From Myripristis murdjan (lineage: Eukaryota; Chordata; Actinopteri; Holocentriformes; Holocentridae), in assembly GCF_902150065.1 (NCBI RefSeq), contig NC_043983.1, positions 15,376,821 through 15,440,820 of the forward strand: DNA of 64,000 bases, written 5' to 3'. The translations under genes and the position numbers were made by a program. Every line of letters begins with the position of its first letter. Position 1 is the stretch's first letter. Below are positions 1 through 12,433 of this stretch, piece after piece. A model generated the notes under the pieces. The model ran no database searches, had not been told where the DNA came from, and was given only the letters and a program-made list of their open reading frames with translations.

Positions 1-445
1 TGATTCATCACATGCAAAATTAAGTCCTCAAGCCAAAGAACTTGTTTACAAAGGTGAAAGGTTCAGGTTGCTCTGTTACAGTGTGGGGTGCTTTTGCCTG
101 GACTTGATTCAGGTCCACTGAACTCAAAGCAAGGATATCTATAAACTCCTCTTGTAGTAAAAAAAAAAAAAAAAAAAAAATCTTTTTTCCTGATGGGAGT
201 GTAATCCTCCAGCTACAGAATAGTTTGTTGATCATGAAAATTATTTAAACATATGTGTCTTGGCCAGCCCTGGGTCCACATCTTAACAACTGAGTGCTCA
301 TGGGAAATCTTGGAACATGATCTGAGACAGTGTTTTCTGCCACACTACTAAACCACCACAACCACACTGCATTTGGTTAAGAGACAAGGAAGCATTACCA
401 AGCTGTAATTTGAAAAAAGAAAAGTAATCAAAACTTGGCCCATGC
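1..445 (-). other. Intron 3 of P1, left edge of window
   Basis: No coding exon is recognisable here. The stretch lies downstream (minus strand) of exon 3 of the P1 cytochrome gene, so it should be part of intron 3; exon 4 must lie beyond the left edge. It holds a poly-A run at about 159-180. A short plus-strand stretch near 60-110 could encode a few residues resembling a Tc1 transposase (VTVWGAFAW), too short to call. Confidence 0.5.
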
Positions 446-3400
446 CTTGCTGAGCAAAGGCCTCATTCAGATATTGGCACTCCTGCTGGATGGACAGTTC
501 CAGGGTCTTCTTGCCCAAACCAAAGTTCCTGAGTGTGTGGAGCGCAAATCTCCTCTGCTGCTTCCACTTGTTGCCATTTGGTGGCACCAAGCCTGTTGGG
601 AGCACAAAACAACAGAGTGAATACAAATGAATATGAATATAAAGCAAGACCCCAGTGGTGAGTCTTAAGCAGCCCATAGCACACTGGCAGGTGTTTCAAA
701 CAAAATCCAACACACATTACCTTTATCTGCAAATGTGTCCTTAAACAGTGGGATGACAGGGCGGTCTGTGTAGTCCTCCCCGTTGTGGACCAAGGCCTCT
801 TTCACAGTCTGGTACCCGGTGAGTATCACAACCCTTCCACCAAAGAGTCGAAGGCTGAAAATATTCCCATATTTCTCTCCAAACTGAGAGAAAAACAGCA
901 GTCTGGTATTGTGGTCCAATATGCATTTTGTAAAACTCACTGGGAAGATGCAGTAAATGAGTGGGTTAGCAGTGGGTTAATGCTATGTGTTAGCAGGCAA
1001 GGATAAAAAGGCTGTATGCACTGCTCAGGGTGCTTTGAGCTCTGGGTTGAGGCACAGCCCACCATCCTGTGATGCAGAGGTGGGAAGTAACACAGTACCA
1101 ACACTTTGTTACTGTCCTTCAGTAGATTTTTCAGGTATCTGTACTTTACTCGAGTATACAGTACAGGCCAAAAGTTTGGACACACCTTCTCATTCAATGC
1201 GTTTTCTTTATTTTCATGACTATTTACATTGTAGATTCTAACTGAAGGAATCAAAACTATGAATGAACACATGTGGAGTTATGTACTTAACAAAAAAAGG
1301 AGAAATAACTGAAAACATGTTTTATATTCTAGTTTCTTCAAAATAACCACCCTTTGCTCTGATTACTGCTTTGCACACTCTTGGCTTTCTCTCGATGAGC
1401 TTCAAGAGGTAGTCACCTGAAATGGTTTTCCAACAGTCTTGAAGGAGTTCCCAGAGGTGTTTAGCACTTGTTGGCCCCTTTGCCTTCACTCTGCGGTCCA
1501 GCTCACCCCAAACCATCTGGATTGGGTTCAGGTCCAGTGACTGTGAAGGCCAGGTCATCTGCCGCAGCACTCCATCACTCTCCTTATTGGTCAAATAGCC
1601 CTTACACAGCCTGGAGGTGTGTTTGGGCTCATTGTCCTGTTGAAAAATAAATGATGGTCCAACTAAACGCAAACCGGATGGGATGGCATGTCGCTGCAGG
1701 ATGTTGCTGCAGGATGCTGTGGTAGCCATGCTGGTTCAGTGTGCCTTCAGTTTTGAATAAATCCCCAACAGTGTCACCAGCAAAACACCCCCACACCATC
1801 ACACCTCCTCCTCCATGCTTCACAGTGGGAACCAGGCATGTGGAATCCATCCGTTCACCTTTTCTGCATCTCACAAAGGCACGGCGGTTGGAACCAAAGA
1901 TCTCAAATTTGGACTCATCAGACCAAAGCACAGATTTCCACTGGTCTAATGTCCATTCCTTGTGTTTCTTGGCCCAAACAAATCTCTTCTGCTTGTTGCC
2001 TCTCCTTAGCAGTGGTTTCCTAGCAGCTATTTGACCATGAAGGCCTGATTCGCGCAGTCTCCTCTTAGCAGTTGTTCTAGAGATGGGTCTGCTGCTAGAA
2101 CTCTGTGTGGCATTTATCTGGTCTCTGATCTGAGCTGCTGTTAACTTGCCATTTCTGAGGCTGGTGACTCAGATGAACTTGTCCTCAGAAGCAGAGGTGA
2201 CTCTTGGTCTTCCTTTCCTGGGTCGGTCCTCATGTGTGCCAGTTTCATTGTAGCACTTGATGGTTTTTGCGACTCCACTTGGGGACACATTTAAAGTTTT
2301 TGCACTTTTCCGGACTGACTGACCTTCATTTCTTAAAGTAATGATGGCCACTCGTTTTTCTTTAGTTAGCTGATTGGTTCTTGCCATAATATGAATTTTA
2401 ACAGTTGTCCAATAGGGCTGTCGGCTGTGTAGTAACCTGACTTCTGCACAACACAACTGATGGTCCCAACCCCATTGATAAAGCAAGAATTCCACTAATT
2501 AACCCTGATAAGGCACACCTGTGAAGTGAAACCATTTCAGGTGACTACCTCTTGAAGCTCATGGAGAGAATGCCAAGAGTGTGCAAAGCAGTAATCAGAG
2601 CAAAGGGTGGCTATTTTGAAGAAACTAGAATATAAACATGTTTTCAGTTATTTCACCTTTTTTTGTTAAGTACATAACTCCACATGTGTTCATTCATAGT
2701 TTTGATTCCTTCAGTTAGAATCTACAATGTAAATAGTCATGAAAATAAAGAAAACGCATTGAATGAGAAGGTGTGTCCAAACTTTTGGCCTGTACTGTAT
2801 GTTTGCGTATATTGTGGATTGTTTTGGCCACTATCTATCACCTTATCAAATCAGGTGATTTCCTGCACCAATAATAATAACTAATAATGCCAGGGATATC
2901 AACGTTTGTGCATGAGACTCAAAAATATCACATGTCAAGATCATACAGCATCACTGTGCAGAATACCCCAACTTCATGTATAACACACTGTCCACAGTCT
3001 GTGTTTAGTAGTTTCATGACCACAGCATCAAAAATCCATGAAAGCTCTTCTTACACCAAAACAGTGAATTAAGGAGATAATTAGCCGAGAAACGTTTTGC
3101 GCATGCACATTTGGACTTGCCTGCGCTCGTCTGTTATGCGTCTGAAATGTATATGAAATGTATTGATGCTGTCAACTTGGTCACTCAAAAACACAATGGG
3201 AGAAAAAAAATCATCTGTAAAAAAAAAAAAAAAAAAAGGCAGCAATTTCTTCCCATGAAGACTTTTATTCTGACATAACATATCTCGTATTTAACTGAAC
3301 CAGTCACACAAGAGGACTAACCTGTCTGTGTTTATATCTGTAAACGTACCCATAGGCGGAGTTTGAAATTTGCGCTGGGGGGGCAAACATTTTTTTAAAA

Positions 3401-3814
3401 TTATTTTATTTATTACAATACCAAACATAATGTAATTCATATTTATTTCTGAAAATAATCTTATTTTATTGCATTGCTTAAATGTTTATAGATATGTATA
3501 CAGGAAAAAAAATATATTGGACCTATTTTTGACTCAATGTAGTGACACATTAGTTAGCTAGGGGGGGGCAATGCCCCCCCTGCCCCCCCCGCAAACTCCG
3601 CCTATGAACTTACCTGTCTGAACTGCAGGTGCATCTTGGCCGGGTTGACACGGAGAAGATCGCCGAGGACGGGCAGAGACCACGGCCCCGGGGGAAAGTT
3701 TCTCGGGACTCTGTTCTTCCAGATGTCAGCCATCAACAGGAGAACACACACAAACACCAAAACGCTTTTCCCGTCGATCCAGCCAAGGCTCAACACTTCA
3801 GTTAATGTCTCCAT
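446..3814 (-). CDS. P1: CYP2-family cytochrome P450, exons 1-3 (partial)
   Basis: 5' part of a microsomal P450 that leaves the window on the left. Exons on the minus strand: 3614-3814 (67 codons from ATG), 721-883 (163 bp) and 446-592 (147 bp). Exon 1 gives a hydrophobic ER signal-anchor (about residues 17-30) followed by the proline-rich hinge [12 protein letters not shown]. Exon 2 starts [15 protein letters not shown] and exon 3 holds WKQQR, the helix-C WxxxR that contacts haem. Phases (0, 1, 1) fit the nine-exon CYP2 pattern. Intron 3 appears to start with GC instead of GT (CAAG/GCATGG); no in-phase GT donor lies nearby. Intron 1 (2.7 kb) carries a full-length Tc1 element and a small MITE that begins right after the donor. 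Subfamily is uncertain; it is clearly different from P2 and P3, and a CYP2P- or CYP2V-like gene is possible. It is the only cytochrome gene here, apart from its relic P1', on the minus strand, and is head-to-head with P2. Confidence 0.85.
1159..2797 (-). mobile_element. Tc1-like DNA transposon with long inverted repeats, inactivated
   Basis: A 1639-bp element flanked by TA on both sides, the Tc1/mariner target duplication. Ends read CAGTACAGGCCAAAAG inward from both sides. The inverted repeats are very long: the left 280 bp, including codons for the transposase C-terminus, reappear inverted at the right end. The transposase lies on the minus strand, starting [12 protein letters not shown] at about 2388, with a helix-turn-helix N-terminus, [19 protein letters not shown] and [10 protein letters not shown] in order. 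It is broken by a stop (TGA at 2169-2171, after DKFI) and a frame change near 1710. It sits in intron 1 of P1. A single end of the same family lies at 22085-22346. Just left (about 1076-1157) is a piece of another fish repeat rich in AAGTA/GTACTTTACT. Confidence 0.9.
3351..3606. mobile_element. Short inverted-repeat element (MITE) beside the P1 exon 1 donor
   Basis: The ends CATAGGCGGAGTTTG (3351) and CAAACTCCGCCTATG (3606) are inverted copies enclosing a 256-bp AT-rich core with long G and C runs just inside each end. No coding capacity. On the minus strand it starts immediately after the donor hexamer of P1 intron 1. Superfamily not assigned; no clear target duplication was seen. Confidence 0.7.
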
Positions 3815-6800
3815 TTTTAAACACGTGAAATATAGCCTTAAAAATGTTATACTCCTCTGACTGTAGTAAAGCGAGTGGTGGTCCCTATGAGCTGTTGATG
3901 AATGCTCAAGATACCTGTGTGTGTGTGTGTGTGTGTGTACACATGCGCCTTTATGTAAACCTCCTGCAATCAGGCAGGTGCAAAGTTCAAACTTTTATTA
4001 CAATGAATGCAACTCGACTGTAAAGCTGATGATATATTCAGAGATACAACTGTGCCCAATTTTGTGCCCAGTTCCGACATTATTTTGAGTGAACTCATTT
4101 AAAACTGAAAGAGCTGCAAGAGGTCCTGTCTGAGGTATAGCTTGCTGGTTGGCCCTGTATCCTGATATCTTACAAAACGTTTGCGGGCTGTTGTGTCCAT
4201 GAGAGAGGGAGCTGAGGAAACAGCAACAAAACATCACTGAGGTGTTGCAGAGGCACTCCCTCCATCTACATCCTCTCATGGTGGCCTATTTCTGCCTTTT
4301 TTTAAGTTAGTTTAGTTAGTTAGTTAGTTTTTTTTTTTTTTTTTTTTAATTTTTTTTAGTTTTACTGAGAATAAAGTAACAACCAGAAACACTATGACAT
4401 CCCCAAAATTGAGCTATATGAACTGCATTGTCAAAACTGGCTAAATATTGGAAGCTGGATGGAGAAAAGGCAGAAAGGGTGCAACTAGAAATTAATGTGA
4501 CAGTACCATTTAAATCAGTGCATTTCTTATCTCAGAAACAAAAATTCAGGTATGCAGGGCATTGGTCCTATATTCAACCACTTCAGGTATGTGTTAGTAT
4601 ATGAAATAAACCCAAGATCTGTGTGGGAAAATATGTCTTGGGGAGAATTGGTAAAAGAGGGAGTGAATACAGTGGTTGTTACTCAGCTACTCAGCTTTTA
4701 TCAGTCTCACCTGCATGTGACTGTGTGCTGTGTAAAGCCTTTTAATCTTGCCGTGGATCAGCCAATTTGATAAAGGCTTTTTTTTTTCTTGGACTCTTTT
4801 TTTCCTCTTTTTGTATAGCGTACAAACAGAACATACAATATAACAACATCATGGCACACGGCATGGCTTACATTACGTAAACTGAGGAAAGACTGTCTTC
4901 AGGCCCCTATAGTTTCCAAATAATTCTTGGCTTTTCTGATTGTATGGGTGGTTTAAATAATACTTCTTCATTATGCTTACATTCTTACATTCAAATAAAA
5001 TGTAGTCTACTCATTACAAAGGCTGCAGATCCTCTGCAGTTTCTATCCAGTTCCTTATATCCTCCAGTGAAACTTGGAATTGTGTTGAGACAAATTTGTA
5101 TTTGTGATTCTGCACTGTAACAAATTACTGTTTTTTTACGGTGGATTTACAACAGTATCCTACTGTATTTTACAATAATTGAAAAATACTGTTAAATAGT
5201 CATCCCTCACATGTAAAATAACAGTAAATTGGTCAGTTAACAATAACAGTAGATAACTAATTTAACAGCATAAAACAGTATTTGTAATGAATTGCTGTAA
5301 ATTGCAACAGTATCTTACTGTATTTTATAATTATTGTAAAATACTGTTAAATATTCATGCTTACATGTAAATTAACATTTAATGCTCTGTTAACAATAAC
5401 AAACTGTAATTTAACAGCATTAAACAGTATTTTCTGTCAAGCAGTGGAGACAGGTGCTGCTGTATGATCCCTTCTCAAGTCCAGTCACTATCTTTCAGCA
5501 TCTTACTGATAATTGTGGGCTTATGTTTCTTTTCTTTTTTTGATGATAGCACTTCTTTATTGATCAAACTCCTCATTTTTGCGTGACAAGATGTAGCCTA
5601 GCCTAACTGGCTATTCCTGCACTTGACTTTCTGGAAAACGGTGTTAGAGTGAGTGTTCTTCTTTGTCAGTTCTGGTTCTTGGTTCTTGAAAACAGCGTCA
5701 GAGTGAGTAATCACACTGTTCACTCCGTGACCTGTGTGTACTTTAGGTTTTCATAAAGTGGATACATGTATAGTTTAAGCTCTTGCTGAAATTCTACATA
5801 CCTATCACACGATGTCATACTTGTGAGCTCACGTTGCCAGTTCTGCACTGACTGATCTTTCAGCCTCTGTTCCACAGTGAGTTTCAACCAGTTGATGTTA
5901 TTACATTTTTATGTGAGTTAGAGATAAAGACAAACCACAAAACCCATGCTGACACTGAGCTAATAATTCTCTTTTTAACAGCAACACAAACTGGGTAGCT
6001 TCACAGTCGCCCGAAGACCATTTTATTGCAAGTTGTCATTTTAATTTTAGGATGTACTTAAGAAATCTCAGTTGTAGTCTTTCCAGTATATTTATCTCCT
6101 TTTTGTTTTTCATCACAGATGATAAAGCAGTTATTAGTTATATCATCCCAGGGTTTATCTGTAATTGTTGTTGTAACATATGTATTTCTATTTATTCTTC
6201 TAACCATTTTTGTTTTTATCCATTGTTTTTCCTCCTCCTTGTGTGTGTCTGTTTTGTCACTGTGTGTTTTGTTGTTGGTTGTCTAAAATCGAATAAATGT
6301 TTATTACACATAAAAAAAAGAAAATGCAAACAAACAAGTGAAACTCTCGATGACATGGTTGGGTCCTCAGCTACAACTAACAGGACAGGAACTGTGGTCT
6401 AAGAAAATACCAAACCTCTGAAAAATGCAATGAGTTAGAGTGCTACAGTACACATTACGTGAATTTAAAGAGTGAAATCCAAATGTCTGCACACATGATA
6501 TTTTCACTCACCAGGTACTATGTGCTTGCCTAGTGCAACAGTAAGTGTCACACACATTCAAACCTAACTGTATAAAAACAGCTATGCACAGAAAACAGGC
6601 TGAGGTCTACTAGCTGCTCCTGGAAGTCTTACTGAATCATTGCATTGTTGCCTATAAGCTTATTAAATTCATGTATGAATTTTGAACATTTGCTTACATT
6701 GTTTTTGAGGCACTGTTAGTGGATAAGTTTAATTTCTTCAAGTCTTTCTGGAAGAGTTACCTAACACAACACTGCAGCACACACTCATGCATGAAATAGA

Positions 6801-6870
6801 GCAACTGCCCTGACTGGAAGAGTTCAAGCTCAAGTTTGTTTTCAACTTTCCCCCACACATTCTGTGAAGC
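3815..6870. other. Intergenic region between P1 and P2 (divergent promoters)
   Basis: About 3 kb separates the start codons of P1 (minus) and P2 (plus), so both promoters should lie here. It holds a (GT)n tract at 3916-3938, a T-rich run at 4321-4360 and a two-copy AT-rich repeat at 5148-5440. Open frames such as 6052-6402 are low-complexity and show no family motif. No gene was recognised. Confidence 0.5.
5148..5440. repeat. AT-rich repeat, two copies of about 145 bp
   Basis: The stretch from 5148 is repeated from 5297: both copies contain CAACAGTATC, TACTGTATTTTA, AAATACTGTTAAATA, ACATGTAAA, GTTAACAATAAC and TTTAACAGCAT in the same order. The motif ACTGTAAA/TTTACAGT is common in fish dispersed repeats. 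No coding capacity. Confidence 0.6.
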
Positions 6871-6877
6871 CATCGGT

Positions 6878-6884
6878 TATATAA
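6878..6884 (+). promoter_or_regulatory. Candidate TATA box of P2
   Basis: TATATAA lies about 140 bp upstream of the P2 start codon, in a GC-poor but non-repetitive stretch. If it is the TATA box, transcription would start near 6910 and leave a 5' UTR of about 110 nt. This is inferred from position and motif only. Confidence 0.4.
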
Positions 6885-7018
6885 CATCTGTTTGTTTGAA
6901 GCCACTCCTTTCCTCTCCTCTGTTCATCTCACAGAGCTTCTAATAAAGACGGTCCAGTGGGGTAGTTCTTCTGGTCACCATAAGATTCAAGCTGTGATTT
7001 TGCCCGATTGTTGTCATC

Positions 7019-10000
7019 ATGATTTTGCAGACAATATTTGGGTGCATGGACCTTACAGGATGGCTTGTGTTCAGTTTTGTGTTGCTGCTGGTGGCTGATG
7101 TGATCAGAAACTGGACGCCGACCAACTTTCCACCTGGACCCCGGGCTCTGCCTTTTTTGGGGAATGTCTTTACTGGAGTGGACTTCAAAACCATAGATAA
7201 GGTCAGATGAACAGCAACACCTTCTTGTTCTCTCAATTCATTCCTTCACTCAACAAATTCCTGTTCGAAAGTTGAAGTGTCTCTGACTAAGTGCTAACTA
7301 ATCATTAACAATGTTTTGCCCAAATCAACATTAAATTCAAGGCTGTTTCATAAGTGTTACTTTCTCCATCCAGCTTGCTGAGGAGTTTGGCCCAGTGTTC
7401 AGCTTGAGGAGAGGCAGTGAAAGGATGGTCTTTATCTCAGGTTTCAAGATGGTCAAAGAGGCCCTTGTCAACCAGCTGGACAGTTTTGCAGACCGACCTG
7501 TTGTGCCACTCTTCCATGTTGTCTTCAAAGGCCTTGGTGAGTGAGGAGGTGATACAGCAGCTGTCTCTCTTGCTCTTCTCTCCTGGATTAGACTGTCAGG
7601 ACAAACTTTTTACTGGGCTCAAGGTCAGCTAAGGTGTTACACTCAGACTGCATGCAGGAACTTTGTCTTCATTCATACCCAGCTTCCTTTAACTGTCGGT
7701 AACAGTCTAAATAATGTACTCACAGGCATAGCCTTAAGCAACGGTTACCTGTGGAGGATGCAGAGGAAGTTTGCCAACACCCACCTGCACAGCTTTGGAG
7801 GAGGCAAGAAGTCACTGGAGAAACATATTGAACTGGAAAGCACCTTCCTGTGTGAAGCATTTAAAGATGAACAAGGCAAGCAGATTATGTACACTACTCT
7901 GCCAGTTTAGTGAGTAAGTGCTGAACAGCAACAATCTTGACAGAGTTCAGGTTTAAATGAAAAGACTGCACTGAGTTTGTTATTTCTAGGAGGTGAACTG
8001 TAGTGGATGAAGCATTATCTTGCAAGTGCAAATTATTAAGCATAACTTTTGTTATCTGATCATTTTGAGGAAAACCTGAGGGAAATCAGTCACACACACA
8101 CACACACCAGCCTAATAAATTTCATGAAATCACGTCACTGTGCATTCAAAAAGGTACGGTGCCATTAATGTATAGTTTACAAAATGTCACTGTATTCTCA
8201 GGAAGACCATTCAACCCCCACTACATCCTGAAGAGTGCAGTTGGTAATGTCATCTCCGCTGTGGTCTTTGGACATCGCTTTGAGTACAGTGATGAAGGTT
8301 TTCAAAACCTCCTGCGGTTGGACAATGAGGCTGTTTTGCTTGCTGGGACAGCCAGGGCTCAGGTGGTTAATTCCATATATATCCTACTAACATAGCTCAA
8401 ACATTAGGATATTGTGATCACAAAACACACCACACTTGTCTATTGCTGATCACAACGTTGTCCCTCATCCAGCTCTATGATGCCTTTCCGGGCCTGTTGA
8501 ATTACCTGCCAGGACCTCACCAGACCATCCACTCCAACTACAGGAAGATCGTAGCTTTTCTGCAGATGGAAATACAGAAGCACCAGGAGGAGTGGAACCC
8601 AGAGGAACCTCGAGATTACATAGACACATACTTGGCAGAGATTGAGAAGGTATCTCTACATTTTCTGTAAAGCTCCCTACAACTCAGTTGCATTTAGTTC
8701 AGTTCAATTCAGCACAGCGCGATGCAAAATTTATTGTCCTGTAAGCAGGACAGGGTTTACAGAAAAAACCCACAGCTCACATACAATAAAAATACATGCT
8801 TTATGTAAGGAAACTGAAACAACATAATTTCACAACATAAACAATACGGGCCAATATCAGGCAAAGTGTCATTAGCTTGATGGTTGCAATAATAAAATAC
8901 CACTCATCAGTGCAAAAGACAACCTCTTTTACATTACCTAATGCATAAAATTCTTTATCAATTAATGTGCAAATATAAGTGAGTTGAAGAAAAGATAAAT
9001 AAGTCCCAACTTCTTTCACTGTTGAGTTTACACACTGAAGTGGCACCCGGAGTTTATTTATTCAAACTGCACTCTAATGGGGTGACTTGTTGGAAATAGT
9101 TTGGCCTTCTTCACCACAGGCCTGTCAAGAGATCAGGTCAGTTTTACCTGGCTCAGAAATCTCACAGCCTATTTTCATCAGGTCCCATAGTCTGATGTTT
9201 GTCCCATGATTAAGTTGATCAAAACAACCAAACTGCAGTTTAACAAGATGAAACAGATAATCGAGGTCATTATTTTATCACACAAGCTTATAGAGTTCAG
9301 GTAACACTTCAGAGTAAGGTTCCTGATCTAATTATAATTAATGATTAATGACATAGTTAATGATGAACTAATATATCTGTTATCTAAATCTTACTTGGTC
9401 ATCACTCCATGACTAATCAGTATTTAAGAGTGGTTTATTTTGAGCCTTGATAATTACTAATAAGAAAATCAGGAGTACAGGAACATCTATGGCTATGTTT
9501 GTTCAAGAATCATTATTTTATAATCACGAGTTCCCAGAACACCTTCAGTACAGATGGACCACCATTGTTCTTCATTTGATGTTTTGATGATGAGGTTGGA
9601 GAGTGCTGTCTAAGAAGTTTGTCCAAAATCTCCCATGGGGGTTCCCTATAGTTGCAATCTGGTGACAGTGAAGGCCGTTTATATCATTTTTATCCTCATT
9701 AAACTGTTCAGTGAGCCCTCATGTCCTATGGATGTTAGCATGTGGGAGAAGTTTGCTTTGAGGGCTTTCTGCCAGAAAGGTTAACCCTAACCCTTAGAAT
9801 AGCTTTCTGGTAGAAATGGAGAGACTTTCTGACAGAAAGCCCTGAAGGCAAACTTCTCCCACAACCTGGATGGGGGCATTGCATTTATGTACTGCAACCC
9901 AACTATAATATCTCTCTCTATACAAATTATCTTTTGGATATGGTACCATCCCTCCAGTTGAATCCCTGCAGTCCACAGCTGGTGAATGATGAGTTGGGAA

Positions 10001-10039
10001 ACTTTATTGTAAAGTGTTCCTGGAATTTCTTTTCTTTGT

Positions 10040-10075
<36 letters not shown>

Positions 10076-11581
10076 TTTGTTTGTTTTTTTGTTTTTTTGT
10101 TACCAATAGGTTCTCAGATATTTCTGCCTGTCAACCAATTCTGCTGCTTTTCCATTTGTTTGGGAGAAGATCTCATCACGTCATTAACATATGTGATATA
10201 GACATAAACAACTTGGCCATGTCAATATTCCACTTGTTTCAAGAGGCAGAGGATTAATTATCTGCTGACTTGACACAATTTCGACTACTACTGTTTGAAA
10301 TGTATGAGTGGCATCAGTGGGGGGAGTCAGTAGGTGAGATGAACATACCCTTGATGAGTTTTTAAGAAATTAAAAAATCTAATTTGAATTTGAATTTGTC
10401 TACAAGAGAGTGTAATGGTAAATTATCAGTATAAAATATCACATTCCATACATGAACAATGAATAAAGTAGCCCATAATAGCAAAACACACTGTAAATTA
10501 CCATAAAGTAATCTTGTCTGCCAGAGAAAAGGGGATCCCCACGCTGGCTTCAACACAGAGACCCTGACAATTTGCACACTTGACCTGATTGAGGCTGGGA
10601 CAGAGTCCGCTGCTACCACTTTACGCTGGGCGCTGGTTTTTATGATGAACTACCCAGAGATACAGGGTTGGTGAAATCCCCCTCATTAATCATTCCCATA
10701 GAGGTTGTGGTTGTTTTTGCATACCCGTTTTTGTGGCATTTCAGCTGGTATATGCTAATTCAATGAACATTCTTGTAACTCTGCAGAGAAGGTCCAGGCA
10801 GAGATAGACAGAGTGATCGGACAGTCCCGTCAGCCCACAATAGCTGACAGACCAAACTTGCCTTATACTGATGCTGTCATCCATGAGACTCAAAGGATGG
10901 GAAATATTGTCCCCCTGGGATTCCCCAAAATGGCTGGTAAAGATGCCAAGCTGGGAGGATATTTCATTCCCAAGGTAAAGACATGTTAGTAAAACTTACC
11001 CTTGGCTGAATTTCACATCATAAAATCAGTAAATTATTACCATACAACTGGCACCACAAACATGTTATGCCCCTTGTTCTAGGGTACAGCCATTACTGTA
11101 AACCTTTCATCTGTGCTGTTTGACAAGAATGAGTGGGAGACTCCTGACACTTTCAACCCTGAGCACTTCCTGGATTCAGAGGGCCAGTTCCGCAGAAGAG
11201 AAGCCTTCTTGCCATTTTCAGCAGGTCTTTCCCATACTATCCCTTTTTCAGTAATTGTCATATTGCTTAATTTACCAGAGTGATTCGAGATCGCATTTTG
11301 AATTCAGGATGTTCATAAGACTCAATTTCCAAATAGTAACTGTCAGCAACACATACATCAGTTAAGAATGAGCTCAACTACAGCTGCTGTTGACTCTGTT
11401 CACAGGTAAACGTGTGTGTCTCGGTGAGCACCTGGCTCGGATGGAGCTCTTTGTTTTCTTTGCCTCCCTGCTCCAGCTTTTCACCTTCACCCCTGTTCCT
11501 GGAGAAATGCCGAGCCTGGAGGGTGTGCTCGGCTTCACCTATTCCCCTGAGGAGTGCAAGATACTTGCCCTTCCACGATGA
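7019..11581 (+). CDS. P2: CYP2-family cytochrome P450, intact, 9 exons
   Basis: Exons: 7019-7201, 7374-7536, 7726-7875, 8202-8362, 8473-8649, 10525-10666, 10787-10974, 11083-11224, 11406-11581; together 1482 bp, 493 residues, the usual CYP2 length. Membrane anchor about residues 12-28, hinge [18 protein letters not shown] (125-129), I-helix AGTES (302-306), ExxR as ETQR (359-362), haem loop FSAGKRVCLG with Cys440. The conserved I-helix Thr after Glu is Ser here, a conservative change. Intron 3 begins GC (ACAAG/GCAAGC) and ends AG; splicing there restores Gly-Arg-Pro-Phe in frame. Introns 1 and 6 have weak donors (GTCAGA, GTTGGT). The gene should be an ER monooxygenase of the fish CYP2J-like group; it is distinct from P3-P9 apart from its copy P6, and CYP2AD- or CYP2N-like are both possible. 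A polyadenylation signal lies at 12375-12380. Confidence 0.9.
9540..9900 (-). mobile_element. Tc1-like transposase relic in P2 intron 5
   Basis: A shortened version of the minus-strand relic at 38895-39600. Shared text includes GATGGACCACCATT, GATGATGAGGTTGGAGAG and GCAATCTGGTGACA. Much of the middle and the 5' part of the frame are missing compared with the P6 copy. No function expected. Confidence 0.6.
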
Positions 11582-12433
11582 ATTTCTCACCCTGGGCAGC
11601 TCCTTCTATCCAAACACAATTCCTTTATGACTGGAATCTCTACAGCCACTTTTGCATACCACAAAGTATAGATTATAGATGTCAGCAACTGTGTGAAATT
11701 GGACATATCTGAAATTTTCTCCCCAGTTCTAACCTGCTATATTTGTATGAATTGTTTTATTATTATCAGTAATACTATTGGAGGGGCACCCAACAACTCA
11801 CCCTTGCTACACTGTTAGTTGTAGACATAAATTTGAGGCAGCTATTTTGGATTTTTTTACACACTGTGAAACCATGACAGTAGTCACTGCTGTTGAATTT
11901 CTACATATAGGTCAAAGATGTCATTTTTAAGACATCTGCCAAAACAATGCTGACATTCTGAGATTTACAGCCATTTCAATTTGTTGTGTTTTGATAAAAC
12001 ACCAGTACCCACAATGCCTGGTGGAGAAAGTAGAGATCTCTCTGTGTTCGTGCTCTGGGAATCGTTCTATAATGCATCTATGGTGGTAACCCATCAATTG
12101 CTTCTGTCAGCTATGTTTTTGATGATAATATTTTTTGGTCAAGCAAACAAAGGATATGCTTACTAAGAGAGGTCATTTCTCCGAATTATGCTACAGAACT
12201 CTGACAAAATATGCAAAATGCTAAAAGTCTAATCTTGTAAAATGACACCATTACATTCAGGACATTGGGATTGAGACTATACCATTGCTGTCTGTTTGAA
12301 GCATGTGAATTTAATCACATTATTCTACTTTTCTCTGTACCCCGTCTCTTGTCACTTCTCTTTTTATACTTTATAATAAAGCAGAAATGCCTTGACAGTA
12401 CTTTAGCTTGACAAAGATGTCTTGCTTCCTTAA
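11582..12433 (+). other. 3' flank and probable 3' UTR of P2
   Basis: Collinear with the 3' flank of P6 (41360-42161). It contains AATAAA at 12375-12380 inside a stretch conserved in both copies (TTATAATAAAGCAGAAATGCC, with a near-identical match at 42101). The 3' UTR would then be about 800 nt. No other gene seen. Confidence 0.5.

Noticed and set aside
20-235. Possible cytochrome exon 4 of P1 at the left edge
   Set aside because: Translations on both strands lack the expected NAVSN...RF(D/E)Y pattern; exon 4 must lie outside.
5148-5440. CRISPR-like repeat array
   Set aside because: Only two long diverged copies without spacers, in a vertebrate genome.
6052-6402. 116-codon frame with hydrophobic stretches
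   Set aside because: AT-rich, no splice or family support, no match in any paralogous spacer; composition explains the hydrophobic residues.
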